This document shows, piece by piece, positions 11,726 to 21,400 of a stretch of 64,000 nucleotides of DNA (position 1 is the first letter of the stretch; every line of letters begins with the position of its first letter). A program made the position numbers and the translations under genes. A model generated the notes under the pieces. It had not been told where the DNA came from. It saw only the letters and a program-made list of their open reading frames with translations, and made no database searches. The DNA lies in the NCBI RefSeq assembly GCF_004801315.1, contig NZ_SSNW01000006.1, forward strand, positions 62,001 through 126,000, written 5' to 3'. Source of the DNA: Deinococcus sp. Arct2-2 (GTDB lineage: Bacteria > Deinococcota > Deinococci > Deinococcales > Deinococcaceae).

Positions 11726-12190
11726 ATGAGCCTCGTCCTCTGTGCCATAGAAAATCGCTCAGATGATCGGAATACAGCCTTTATTGCTTGGGTTTTTGAA
11801 GGTACAGCACATGTTGGTGATTCGCTTGGCTATCTTGTCCTTTCGGAGACGACTAGCTTTGGATATGACCATCAAATAGATGACAATGTGTACAACGAAA
11901 AAATTCTTGTTCATCTGCCAACAAGCCTGACCCTCTCAAAAATCAGAAAATATTCTGACCATAAGGAAATTTCCCAAGGCTACACTGCTGTGTTTGATGT
12001 ATATGGCGACAAGACTGAGCTGAGTGCTCTTAGAGGACTACTGCAAGATGGATTGATACCTTGGATACCAGTGACGGAAGCCATCACCCCAGAAAATCCT
12101 AGAGCTTCCTCTAAAATTTACTTGTTTAGCAATGTGGAAGCCGCAGAGGATTACTTTTTAAGGCATGGGATAGAGGCGAATGGGTTTTAG
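11726..12190 (+). CDS. hypothetical low-GC protein inserted between pheS and pheT
   Basis: A 154-residue soluble protein begins 6 nt after the pheS stop. I do not recognise a family. It is acidic and strand-rich in appearance, with no signal peptide and a C-terminus VEAAEDYFLRHGIEANGF. Base composition is clearly lower in GC than both pheS and pheT, with many A/T-ending codons (AAA, ATT, TTT), which suggests recent acquisition. Its position makes it co-transcribed with pheS. It and the next gene separate two genes that are usually adjacent. Confidence 0.7.
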   Translation: MSLVLCAIENRSDDRNTAFIAWVFEGTAHVGDSLGYLVLSETTSFGYDHQIDDNVYNEKILVHLPTSLTLSKIRKYSDHKEISQGYTAVFDVYGDKTELSALRGLLQDGLIPWIPVTEAITPENPRASSKIYLFSNVEAAEDYFLRHGIEANGF

Positions 12191-12221
12191 TTGCCTTTGG
12201 ACATTATCTGATGCCCTGCCC

Positions 12222-12261
12222 GTTCACCCCCTCCCAGCCTCCCCCCTCAAGGGGGAGGAGC
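12222..12261. repeat. module B repeat, left flank of the DUF559 gene
   Basis: TTCACCCCCTCCCAGCCTCC through GGAGGAGC matches module B of the MITE at 2803-3015 and the copies near 6135, 23493 and 61506. It ends 27 nt before the DUF559 start codon. Confidence 0.8.
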
Positions 12262-12288
12262 ATAAATGCGAAGGCTGGAGCGTAAGCG

Positions 12289-12666
12289 ATGACTGGCAAA
12301 TTTGAGCGCAGAAGTCCCTCTGTAGAGGTTTCTCGAATCTTGCGGCAACGAATGACACCAGAAGAAATTTTGCTGTGGAAGCATTTACAGCGTAAGCAAA
12401 TGGGTGTCAGCTTTCGCCGTCAGGAACCGATGGGGCGGTATGTCGCGGATTTCGTTTGTTATGAGTGCTGTTTGGTTATCGAGTTGGATGGCAGCCAACA
12501 CTTAGATAGTCAGGAAGACAGAGTACGTGATCTGGATATGGCCGAAAATGGTTTTGAAACACTGCGATTCTGGAATTCAGAAGTAAGAAACAATTTGAAC
12601 GGCGTTTTAGAACGAATTTACGAAGTCATCCAAACCCGCCAACATCTTTTAGCCCCTCCCCCTTGA
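12289..12666 (+). CDS. DUF559 (Vsr-like) nuclease-fold protein
   Basis: The 125-residue protein matches the DUF559 family, which has the very-short-patch-repair/PD-(D/E)XK-like endonuclease fold. It shows LRQRMTPEEILLWKHLQRKQ, FRRQEPMGRYVADFVCYECC, the core IELDGSQH (about 65-72) and GFETLRFWNSEV. The D...E-x-D spacing (VADFV then VIELDG) keeps the presumed catalytic acids. The C-terminus (HLLAPPP) and stop codon lie inside a module B repeat, and an inverted copy lies upstream. Natural substrates of DUF559 proteins are not established. Confidence 0.85.
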   Translation: MTGKFERRSPSVEVSRILRQRMTPEEILLWKHLQRKQMGVSFRRQEPMGRYVADFVCYECCLVIELDGSQHLDSQEDRVRDLDMAENGFETLRFWNSEVRNNLNGVLERIYEVIQTRQHLLAPPP

Positions 12667-12692
12667 GGGGGGAGGTTGGGAGGGGGTGAGTG
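12652..12692. repeat. module B repeat, right flank of the DUF559 gene (inverted)
   Basis: GCCCCTCCCCCTTGAGGGGG through GGGAGGGGGTGA is module B in the orientation opposite to the copy at 12222-12261. It overlaps the last codons of the DUF559 gene and runs up to the pheT leader. Confidence 0.8.
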
Positions 12693-12742
12693 AGCAGAGC
12701 GATTGCCCTTCCTCCCTCCCAGACAACGAAAAAAGGACACCC

Positions 12743-15217
12743 ATGAAACTTCCCTACACTTGGCTTAAAGAACTCCTGCCCGCCTTGCCTCCCGCCACCG
12801 ACCTAGAGCCGATTCTGGCCCAATTGGGATTACCCCTCGAGGGCATTGAAGATGTCCCCGCGCCCATTGAAGGCGTCGTGCTGGCCGCCGTGACCGAGGC
12901 CGCGCCCATAGAAGGAACGCAACTGACCCGTCTGGCGCTGGATGTCGGCCCACATGGAGCCAAGACCATTGCCAGCGGTGCGCCGAACGCGGTGGGCCTG
13001 CGGGCCGGAACGATGGTGGCCCTCGTGACCCCCGGAACCACGCTGGGCGGCATGGAATACGGCGTGCGTATGTTGCAGGGCGTGGAATCGTGGGGCATGG
13101 CGGCCAGTGCCAAAGAACTGAGTCTCGGTGAGTCGGCGGCGGGGTTGATGCTGTTTCCGGCAGGTACGGCGGCTCCCGGCACGCCCATGCACACCGTCTG
13201 GGCCGCCGACAGCGTGTTGGACGTAGAAGTGACCCCCAACCGCGCCGACGTACTGAGTGCGGTTGGCTTGGCCCGTGACCTCGCCGCCTTCCTGAAGCTG
13301 GAACTGGTGATGCCCGATGCAGGCCCGCAGCCCGCAAGCTCTGGAAACACAGGAAGCGGAGAAATCCGCGTGTCGCTGCCGCCGCGTGGCCTCGTCATCG
13401 AGCGCGATCCTTCCCGCAAATTGCGCTTCGGGTGCGATCATTTTGCCGCCCGCACCGTGTCGGGCATTCAGAACGGCCCTAGCCCGCTGTGGATGCAGCG
13501 CCGCCTAACGCTGGCCGGACTGCGCCCGATTGACTTGATCGTAGATGCCAGCAATTACGTGATGCTGGAACTGGGCCAGCCCACCGCCCTGTATGACCGC
13601 CGCGACGTGACCGACGACCAGATCATCGTGTCCTTCGGCTTGCGGCAGGGCGAAACCGTGCGCGACCTGATGGGCGGCGAGCATCAGACGGGGCCGGAAG
13701 ACCTCTTGATTCTGGATGGCCGTCCCGTACCGATTTCCACGGTGGCCGACGCTTTTGCTACCGCTGGCGAGGTGAAAGCCGGTCAGGGCGTGCTGGGCAT
13801 CGCGGGCATCATGGGCGGCGAGCATGGGCGCGTGCGGGCCGACACGAGCGATGTGGTGATCGAATCGGCGCACTTCGACCCCGTGTTGTTGCGGCGCACC
13901 AGCACCCGCCTCGGCCTGAAAACCGATGCCGTGTACCGCTACGAGCGTGGCGTTGATCCGTTGCTGGCCCCACGCGCTGCTAACCGGGTGGCCGGACTTC
14001 TGGCGGCAGCGGGCGGCGGCGCGGCCCGTCCCGGCCTGACGTTGGTGGGCACGCCCGACGTTCCCGGCATCATCGGGGCCACGGGCAGCCAGATTCGTGC
14101 CCTGTTGGGCATGGACATTTCTACCACCGAAATGAGCGAAATCCTGACCCGACTGGGCTGCGAAGTGGTGGCCGCCGACGACCAACTGACGGTCACGCCT
14201 CCCTCATGGCGAATTGACATGGCGATTTGGCAAGACTTGGCCGAGGAAGTGGCCCGCCTGCACGGGTTCATTCATCTGCCCGAAACCTTGCCCACCCTGC
14301 GGATTCATGAAAGCAATCTGGGAGCGGAGCAAGAAGGCTTGGCCCGTGCTGGCCTGCGCCGCTCGCTGGCCGGATTGGGCGCACAAGAAGTCGTAACCTA
14401 CACCTTTACCAGCGATGAAGAGGCTGCCAAAGCCCGCGCCGAAGCGCCCACTGTGCGCCTGCAAAATCCGCTGACGGCAGACCGAACGGCCATGCGAACC
14501 GCGCTGTATCCGTCGCTGCTCAAGGCGGCGGGCGCACATGCCAAGGGCGAGCGGGTGCTGATTTTCGAGATTGGGCGTATTTTCCCCGCCAGCGGAGAAG
14601 CCGAGCGTGTGGGCCTGCTGATGCGCGGCGACCTCGCGCCCAAAACCCATCAGGCCCCTGTTGCCGGATCGTTTGGCGTATTCAAGGGCCTGCTGGAAAG
14701 TCTCGCCGCCAGCCTCGGCGCGGGCGTAGAGGTGCGCCAGTTGCGCGGCGACGCGGTGCCCAGTGCGCTGCATCCCGGCATTGCGGGCGAGTTGGTCTGG
14801 AATGGGCAGGGCGTGGGCTGGATCGGGGCGCTGCATCCCGCTGTGGCCGCCGAATTTGGATTAAAAGGGGAGACGTTCCTGCTGGAAGCCGCCCTGCCGC
14901 TGCCGGGGAGGGCGTGGGCCTTCCGCGATCCCAGCCGCGCCCCCGCCGCGTGGCGTGACTTGGCGATCATTGCCCCCAACGGCGTCTCTTACGGCGAACT
15001 GGCCGCACTGCTGAAGGCCGAAGCCGGAGCGTTGCTAGAAACCGTAGAACCCTTCGACTTGTACGTGGGCACGCCCATTCCCGAAGGAGAACGCAGCGTG
15101 GCCGTGCGCCTCGTGTTCCGGGGCGAAAAGACCCTCACCGACGCCGAAGTCGACCCGGTGATGGAGCGCCTGATCGGGGCGATTCGGGGGCAGGGGTGGG
15201 GAATTCGGGACAAGTAG
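12743..15217 (+). CDS. pheT: phenylalanyl-tRNA synthetase beta subunit
   Basis: The start is ATG 12743, chosen because AAGGA lies 5 nt upstream and the protein then begins MKLPYTWLKELLPALPPATD as in homologues; this gives 824 residues. Domains in order: tRNA-binding OB fold (about 40-150), B3/B4 editing region, B5 (about 390-460, RALLGMDISTTEMSEILTRLGC), a catalytic-like core and a C-terminal ferredoxin-like anticodon-binding domain (about 730-824). It pairs with PheS. Two foreign-looking genes and repeats separate it from pheS, so its transcription may be partly independent. Confidence 0.97.
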   Translation: MKLPYTWLKELLPALPPATDLEPILAQLGLPLEGIEDVPAPIEGVVLAAVTEAAPIEGTQLTRLALDVGPHGAKTIASGAPNAVGLRAGTMVALVTPGTTLGGMEYGVRMLQGVESWGMAASAKELSLGESAAGLMLFPAGTAAPGTPMHTVWAADSVLDVEVTPNRADVLSAVGLARDLAAFLKLELVMPDAGPQPASSGNTGSGEIRVSLPPRGLVIERDPSRKLRFGCDHFAARTVSGIQNGPSPLWMQRRLTLAGLRPIDLIVDASNYVMLELGQPTALYDRRDVTDDQIIVSFGLRQGETVRDLMGGEHQTGPEDLLILDGRPVPISTVADAFATAGEVKAGQGVLGIAGIMGGEHGRVRADTSDVVIESAHFDPVLLRRTSTRLGLKTDAVYRYERGVDPLLAPRAANRVAGLLAAAGGGAARPGLTLVGTPDVPGIIGATGSQIRALLGMDISTTEMSEILTRLGCEVVAADDQLTVTPPSWRIDMAIWQDLAEEVARLHGFIHLPETLPTLRIHESNLGAEQEGLARAGLRRSLAGLGAQEVVTYTFTSDEEAAKARAEAPTVRLQNPLTADRTAMRTALYPSLLKAAGAHAKGERVLIFEIGRIFPASGEAERVGLLMRGDLAPKTHQAPVAGSFGVFKGLLESLAASLGAGVEVRQLRGDAVPSALHPGIAGELVWNGQGVGWIGALHPAVAAEFGLKGETFLLEAALPLPGRAWAFRDPSRAPAAWRDLAIIAPNGVSYGELAALLKAEAGALLETVEPFDLYVGTPIPEGERSVAVRLVFRGEKTLTDAEVDPVMERLIGAIRGQGWGIRDK

Positions 15218-15298
15218 GGGTGAGTTGATTCTTGTGCGGTTGAGCAACGCTCACTGATCGCCAAGTTCGGCAATCATTGGGCGTGGAGGATTCTGGGC

Positions 15299-15399
15299 GA
15301 ACCCCCAGTCTGCTTCGCAGCCAGCCCCCCTTAAGGGGAGCGCAAAAGCTGTTGTCCTCCCCTCTAAGGGGGGGCGTTGCGCCAGCAACGGGGGGGTTC
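15299..15399. repeat. family A repeat, copy 2
   Basis: GAACCCCCAGTCTGCTTCGC at one end and CAACGGGGGGGTTC at the other, with TTAAGGGGAGCGCAAAAGC and CTCCCCTCTAAGGG inside. The 3' flank CACCTTC.AGCTC.ATGTTCC is shared with the copy at 34906-35009, so the duplicated unit is slightly longer than the core. Confidence 0.8.
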
Positions 15400-15437
15400 A
15401 CCTTCTAGCTCAATGTTCCCAACCTAAGCAAGAGGTG

Positions 15438-15474
15438 AAATGGGCTAAAGCATTACGCTTCAGCCCATTTTTGT
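15438..15474. terminator. terminator between pheT and the Nudix gene
   Basis: AAATGGGCT (15438-15446) pairs with AGCCCATTT (15462-15470), followed by TTTTG on the plus strand. It would end the pheT transcript. A-rich sequence on the other side may let it also serve the convergent Nudix gene. Confidence 0.8.
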
Positions 15475-15489
15475 ATTGGGGCAAGAGAT

Positions 15490-16494
15490 TCAGGTGCTCA
15501 ATGCCTTCCCAAACGCTCCCCGCACCCCTTCCCGCACATACGCCCCCGCCCATTCCCCTCCCCCCGGCAACTCATCCGGCCCCACCCACCTCGCCTCGGC
15601 AATTTCCCCGGCAGGCAAGTGCAGATCAGACAAGCTCAGGCTTCCGCTGATGCCCTCTGCCCGGAAGACCACGCCCACCCCATCGGTGATGTTGCCCGCT
15701 GCATCCTGCACCCGGAATTCAGCCCCCGCCTGCATCTGTACCGGAATCAACCGCTCTGCTGTCAGGCCCGTTTCTTCCCGCAACTCGCGGGCGGCGCAGG
15801 CTTCAAAGCGTTCGCCGGGTTCCATGCCGCCACCCGGCAGTGCCCAAAGGCCCGTTCTGGCGTGCCGAAGCAGCAGCAAGCGCCCCGATTCATCCAAGAC
15901 CTGAACGCTGGCACCGGGCAGCAGGAGGGGCCGTTTTCCTGCTGCTGCACGCAAGGCCCGCGCAAAATTGCCAGTCACGGGCGGGGGCGCAGGCGTAGGC
16001 AACAGCGGCAGCGGCGGTAAACCCACCCGCGCCCGCAGCAGGTTCATTTTCACGATGTTGGCGTTGGCGCTGGTGGGCGGCAAGTTGTCTAAGTCGAACC
16101 ATGCCAATGCCAAGGTTTCGCCGCTGTCGTCGGGCGCGGCGTTGTCCAGCGCGGCGGCGGGCAACGTGCCCTGCGCCCGCATGCCGACCATGTACACCTG
16201 ATGGCCGTTGGGGTAACAGTGATACAACTCCGGCCCGTCCACCAAGCCTTCGGGCAAGTCCAGCAAGTGCAAGTTGGGGCACACCAGCCCGGTTTCTTCC
16301 AGCAGTTCGCGGCGGGCGGCGGTCAAGAAATCCTCACCGGGTTCCACCGCGCCCCCCGGTGTGCCCCACAACCCGTCATCTCCGCGCTGCTGCAACAAAA
16401 TGCGGCCCCGTTCATCCAAAATCATCACGCCGATGCCCACTGCAAATAACGGCGCGTGGCCCCAGACGGCCCGCAACTCTGACAAGTACCCCAT
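15490..16494 (-). CDS. tandem-Nudix hydrolase (two complete Nudix domains)
   Basis: The 334-residue protein carries two full Nudix boxes. The first, at residues 48-70 (GAVEPGE, seven residues, RELLEETGL), follows WGTPGG. The second, near 220-245 (GGMEPGERFEACAARELREE), follows LWALPGG. Each half has the full domain length and keeps the metal-binding glutamates, so both look active. Nudix enzymes cleave nucleoside diphosphates linked to another moiety; the substrate cannot be read from sequence. Deinococcus genomes are known for many Nudix genes. It is transcribed convergently to pheT. Confidence 0.9.
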   Translation of the reverse strand: MGYLSELRAVWGHAPLFAVGIGVMILDERGRILLQQRGDDGLWGTPGGAVEPGEDFLTAARRELLEETGLVCPNLHLLDLPEGLVDGPELYHCYPNGHQVYMVGMRAQGTLPAAALDNAAPDDSGETLALAWFDLDNLPPTSANANIVKMNLLRARVGLPPLPLLPTPAPPPVTGNFARALRAAAGKRPLLLPGASVQVLDESGRLLLLRHARTGLWALPGGGMEPGERFEACAARELREETGLTAERLIPVQMQAGAEFRVQDAAGNITDGVGVVFRAEGISGSLSLSDLHLPAGEIAEARWVGPDELPGGGEWAGAYVREGVRGAFGKALST

Positions 16495-16576
16495 GCGGGC
16501 GAGTGTAGCGGGGCGGGGGCAGGAGTTGTCCTACTTGCGCCCTATTCTGCGCGGCCCTTTGGCCTACCATGAACCT

Positions 16577-17872
16577 ATGACCGACGCGCCCGCCCGTTCC
16601 CCCAATGCCGATTGGATTGATGAAACCGCAACTCCCGCCGCCGCCGACTGGAGCTACGAAACCACCGCCGTCCAGACCGGAATCGGGCGCGGATTGGGCG
16701 TCACCATCGGCATTCCGGTGCATCACGCCGCCGCCTTTCAGTTCGAGACGCTGGAGCAGGCGCAGGAAGAATTTCAACTGAACACGGGCCTCAGCTACGC
16801 CCGCCTGCAAAACCCAACCGTGCGGGCGCTGGAAGAACGCCTGACCGCGCTGGAAGGCGGCGCAGCCACCATCGCACTGTCCAGCGGGCAGGCGGCTACC
16901 CTCACCACGATCATGGGTGTATGCCGCGCCGGGGATCATATGGTGTCTACGGCCAGTCTGTTTGGCGGCACGTCGGGCATGCTGAACAACATCTTGCCCC
17001 TAATGGGCATTTCGGCCACCCTGACGGCCAATACGCCTGACGCGGTGCGGGCCGCCATGCAGCCCAACACCCGGCTGGTGTGGGCCGAAACGCTCAGCAA
17101 TCCTGCCGGAGACGTGCCCGACATAGCCGCCTTTGCCGACATCGCGCACGCACATGGGGCGCTGCTGGGCATAGACAACACCTGCGCGGGCGTGGGCTTC
17201 TTGTGCCGTCCGTTGGAACACGGCGCAGATATCGTGTCTCAGTCGTTGACCAAGTGGGCGGGCGGGCACGGCGGGGTGCTGGGCGGCAGCGTCACCGTAG
17301 GTACACAGCACGACCTCACGCGCAATCCCATCTACACCGAGGGCGGGGCCAATAGCGTGCTGAACGTGCGCGGCGACGCGGCCCTCGCTTGGCGGCAACG
17401 CTGGTTCGGGGCGCACCAGTTGGGCATGAATCTGGCCCCCCAGAACGCCCACCAAATCGCGCAGGGCTTGGAGACGCTGGCGCTGCGGCTGGAGCGCGAA
17501 TCGGCCACAGCTTTGGCTCTGGCGCACTGGCTGGAGGCCCATCCTGCTGTGGGCCGCGTCAGTTACGTGGGCCTGCCCGAACACCCCTCGCACGCCAACG
17601 CCGTGCGGGTCTTGCGGCACGGCTTCGGCGCAGTTCTGACCTTTGAAGTGCCTGACCCCTCGGCCTTCTTGCCCCGCCTGAAAGTGCTGCGAATTGCCCC
17701 CAATCTGGGCGATACCCGGACGCTGGTGGTACACCCGTGGACGACCACGCATGGCCGCATTGCCGAGCCTGCCCGCCACGCCGCCGGGGTCACGCCCCTG
17801 ACCATCCGCATGAGCGTGGGCGTAGAGGCATTGGCCGATTTGCAGGCGGATATCGCGCAGGCGTTGAGGTAA
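16577..17872 (+). CDS. O-acetylhomoserine sulfhydrylase-like PLP enzyme
   Basis: The start is ATG 16577, 6 nt after TACCAT, giving 431 residues and a leaderless transcript; an upstream extension of the frame is not convincing. It belongs to the Cys/Met-metabolism PLP family: YARLQNPTVRALEERL near 74, SSGQAA near 102, ASLFGGT near 127, ETLSNPAGDVPDI near 171, GIDNTCAGVGFLCRP near 198 and PLP lysine K226 in SLTKWAGGHGG. The pattern fits MetY, which makes homocysteine from O-acetylhomoserine and sulfide. No metX is adjacent, so a gamma-lyase role is not excluded. Confidence 0.85.
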   Translation: MTDAPARSPNADWIDETATPAAADWSYETTAVQTGIGRGLGVTIGIPVHHAAAFQFETLEQAQEEFQLNTGLSYARLQNPTVRALEERLTALEGGAATIALSSGQAATLTTIMGVCRAGDHMVSTASLFGGTSGMLNNILPLMGISATLTANTPDAVRAAMQPNTRLVWAETLSNPAGDVPDIAAFADIAHAHGALLGIDNTCAGVGFLCRPLEHGADIVSQSLTKWAGGHGGVLGGSVTVGTQHDLTRNPIYTEGGANSVLNVRGDAALAWRQRWFGAHQLGMNLAPQNAHQIAQGLETLALRLERESATALALAHWLEAHPAVGRVSYVGLPEHPSHANAVRVLRHGFGAVLTFEVPDPSAFLPRLKVLRIAPNLGDTRTLVVHPWTTTHGRIAEPARHAAGVTPLTIRMSVGVEALADLQADIAQALR

Positions 17873-18028
17873 GGCAGAGGCAGAAAGGGCGGAGGAGTTC
17901 GGTGGCCGCCAGTTGCAGAAAAGCATAAATGAAGTTTGGGCAAACGCTGAATTAGGTTTGCCCTGCCGTCTATATTCTGCTATAAACGTAATTGAGCATC
18001 ATAATCCAATTCGCCTACCGAGGTTCCC

Positions 18029-18433
18029 ATGATTGTCGAAACCAAGATTGTTGGCCGCCGCACCCCCCTAGAACGCCGTCCGCTGGAACTTGTGGGCGAG
18101 GTGGCGACCCTCAGGGGGCTGCTAGAGCAACTGGTCAGGGCCGAAGTAGACGGCTACAACGGGCGGCAAGCGGGCGCGGGCCTGCTGCGGGTGCTGACCG
18201 AGCGCGAGTTAGAGGCGGGCGCGGCAGCGGGCAAGGTTAGCGTGGGGCCGCAAGAAAGTGCGCGGCTGGCCGAGCCAGATGAAGCCGTGAAGGTGGCGCT
18301 ACTGGCCTACAACGACGGCATGTATTTCGTGTTCGTGGACGATGTGCAGATCATGACGCTGGATGACCCCCTGACTCTGCGTCCCGACAGCATGCTGATG
18401 CTACTGCGCCTCACCCCTCTGGCGGGGGGTTAA
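18029..18433 (+). CDS. hypothetical 134-residue partner of the DUF4132-type giant
   Basis: I do not recognise this protein. It is alpha-helical at the start (ELVGEVATLRGLLEQLVRAE), acidic, soluble and ends in DPLTLRPDSMLMLLRLTPL. The stop TAA is followed by two bases and then the ATG of the 1657-residue gene, so the two are one transcription unit and probably translationally linked. A TATATT/TATAAA-rich promoter region lies near 17970-17987 and a weak SD (CGAGG) precedes ATG 18029. A role as partner or regulator of the downstream protein is inference. Confidence 0.75.
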   Translation: MIVETKIVGRRTPLERRPLELVGEVATLRGLLEQLVRAEVDGYNGRQAGAGLLRVLTERELEAGAAAGKVSVGPQESARLAEPDEAVKVALLAYNDGMYFVFVDDVQIMTLDDPLTLRPDSMLMLLRLTPLAGG

Positions 18434-18435
18434 GC

Positions 18436-21400
18436 ATGACCAGCCCTGCCCTGAACGGCCAAACGTTGGATGTCTACCTCGGCACCTTTCGCAAGGCGTG
18501 GAAGCCCGCCTATGACCGCCGCGCCTCTGCCCTGCCTGCCCCGCAAGCCGAGAAACTGGCCTTCCTGCGGGCCGATACGGGCACGGGCTACAACCCCAAC
18601 CACATGGCCGAGCGCCTGACCTACCTGCAACAGACTCTGGCCGCCCTCAGCCCGGAGCGCACGGCCTTGCTAGGGGTATTGTTCCCCCAGATTTCAGATA
18701 CCGTAGAACGCGCCGTAGACACCTTCCTCACGCGCCATACCTATCCGCAGGGCTACTCGCGGCGGGCGTTTCGTGCGCCCGGACAGCCGCAGCAAGCAGA
18801 GAGGGCCGCCGCGTGGGTGTGGGCCTTGTGGGAACTGACCCGCGAGTACCCGCAGGATGTGGAATGGTTCGCCGTTCACGCGGGGCTGTTGGGCTGGCGT
18901 TCCGACGATTTGGGCTGGCTGTTGGCGCAGGCCATAGACGACGGCAACGAGGCTGTCTTTGATGTGCTGGCACAGACCGCCGCCACCCAGCATCCGGTGG
19001 CCCGCATGGGGCGGCATGTCACGCGGGCTTGGTTGGTGTCGGCGCGGCCCGATGCTTGGGCGCTGGCCGAAGGCTTGCTGTTGGCCGCCCAACGTCAGGA
19101 AGGGCTGAGGCAGGTCATTTTAGAAAGCATCGACGAGGCCCACCCAGACGCTTTCGCCCGCATGTTACGCCTGATCTTGAAGGAAGACCTGCTCCGCTTT
19201 GCCGCCACCGTGCGGGCCGCCGACGTGTGGTTCGGCCTAAATTACGACGTGACCGACCTGAAACGTCTGCGCCCGCTGCTGACACGGGCAGACGGCTTTT
19301 TGAACGACCCGGTACAGGCGCGGGCCGCCGTACAAACTGGAACCGGGCAAGAAGCGTTTCTGGCGTTCTACACGCTCGCCATGCGGGATGCGCCGGAAGC
19401 TGCCGCCCTGGCCCTCGGCCTGCTTCAGCCCACGCCCGACGCCGACCCGGAACGCCGCATGGCCGCCGCCCGTTTCCTGCTGGACAGCGATCTGTACCAG
19501 TCCGCCGATCTGCTGTTTTTGCTGGACGACCCGGAACTGCGAATCGGGGCGCTGTACCTGAACCAACATGGCTACAACACTGACCCCGTAGACAGCAAAT
19601 TTGAGCGAATCGAAGCCTATGCGCTGCGCCTGTCTGCCGCCCCCAAAGCTGCTAGCGGGGACGCTCCGCATACGCCACTGCTGTTTCCATGGTTGGGCCA
19701 TCTGCCCAGCCGAGTCGACGTGCTGGACGGCTTGCCGCGTCATCTGGGCACGCGGCCTATCGGGGTGCTGCTGGCCCATCTGCCTGCCATGAGCGGGTCT
19801 GGGCGGGCGGCGGTGCTGGGGGCCATACAGGAGCGGGCGCTGGATGGGCGGGAAGTCGACGGGAAAATTGTGGCGACGACGCCTGTCACGCTGGATGACC
19901 AGAGCCGCGCTGCCATTTTTACGCTGCTGCAAGACCGGTCTTCGACGCTGTCTCAGCAGGCTGTGAACCTGATCGACCGCTTGCTGACGCACGGACTGAC
20001 GCTGGAGGAGGGCGAAACGCTGGAACTGGACGCCCTGCTGAAGCGCAAAGGGGCCGACCTGCGCCGGGGCGTGCTGAAACTGCTGGGCCGCGACCCTGCG
20101 CACGCCAAAGCCAGTGCGCTGCGCCTGTTGGCCTCGCGTACCGGAGAGCAGCGGCAGGCGGGCCTCCAACTCCTGCTGCTGCACGGGCAGGCCGCCGATC
20201 TGCCCGCCGACTTCGTGCCGCGTGGGCAGGCCGAAGAATCGCTGCACGCCGCCCTGATCACGCCCGATGCGGCGCTGACGCTGACAGATGGCCTCGGCCT
20301 GTTTGACCCGGCTGAACTGACCCCGCCACGCCCAGTCGCCGCTCACCCCCGCCCCTATACGGCTGTGTTGGCACGCGGCGCGGTCTTGCTCACCGCCCTT
20401 GATGAACTTGTCCACACCCACCGCGAAACCCCGGTGACGGGTGAGGGCTGGGACGGCGAGGAAGTGCGGCTGCTGGGCAATTTGGGCTACTGGCACGGCG
20501 AACAGTTTCCGCTGCCTGACCTGTGGCTCACCTTCTGGCAGACTCGCGAGAACGCGCAAGACGATGATTTCACGGCCCTCATGTGGGCCACGCGCCGCCA
20601 TAAGACCCCCGCCGGGGCCGCCGCGCCGGATGAGGAAGACGACATTGATCTGGACGCATTGCTGGACGAGGCCGAAGACGTTGACACGGATGATGTGGAC
20701 GACGAAGACGGGGACGAAGAGGAAAACGAGTTTGAAGACGGCGAAACTGAAAAGCTGGCGCTGACCGATCAGATTCTGGAAAACATGTTCGGGCCGCCCG
20801 TGATGTTGCCCGCGCCCCTGCAGTATGCCTCGCTGATTTTCCGCGTGTTGCCGCTGCTGGCGCGGCAGGCCACCCCCGCCGACGTGGACTTGGCGCTGGA
20901 CGTGTGGGAGACGCAGTTGGCCGCCCTGCCCCAAGACTGCGAAGTGCAACCTAGCCGCTACAGCTGGGGCAGGGGCGACGATCCCCGCGACGGCCTGCAT
21001 TCGCCCAATTTTCTGCCTGCTGACCGCTGGACATTGCCTCAGCGCGAGCGGCTGTGGTGGCTGAGTCTGTATCAGAACCAAGCCTTCCCCAAGCTGGCGC
21101 GGCGACGGCCCGACACGGCGCTGTTGCTGGAAGCCTACGCACAGGGCTGGGCCAACCGTACCGACTTGCTGGACGCGCTGATCGGCGCTCCCGGCGAACG
21201 CGACGGCTACTCCAGCTACGACAACTTCTCAGAACTGCGCCGTTACTCGGGCCGCAAACCGGATGACCGCCTGCCCACCCATCCCGATTGGGTGGCCGCC
21301 GTGAATACGGTGCGGGAGCGGGTGCTGGCCGTAGAACTGGAACGCGGTGACCTCGAAACGGCGGCCAGCACGCCTGCATTGGCACTGGCTTGGGTAGACG

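Noticed and set aside
12289..12666. DUF559 gene as a mismatch-repair vsr linked to a cytosine methylase
   Set aside because: No DNA methyltransferase lies nearby and the family motifs fit DUF559 better than Vsr proper.
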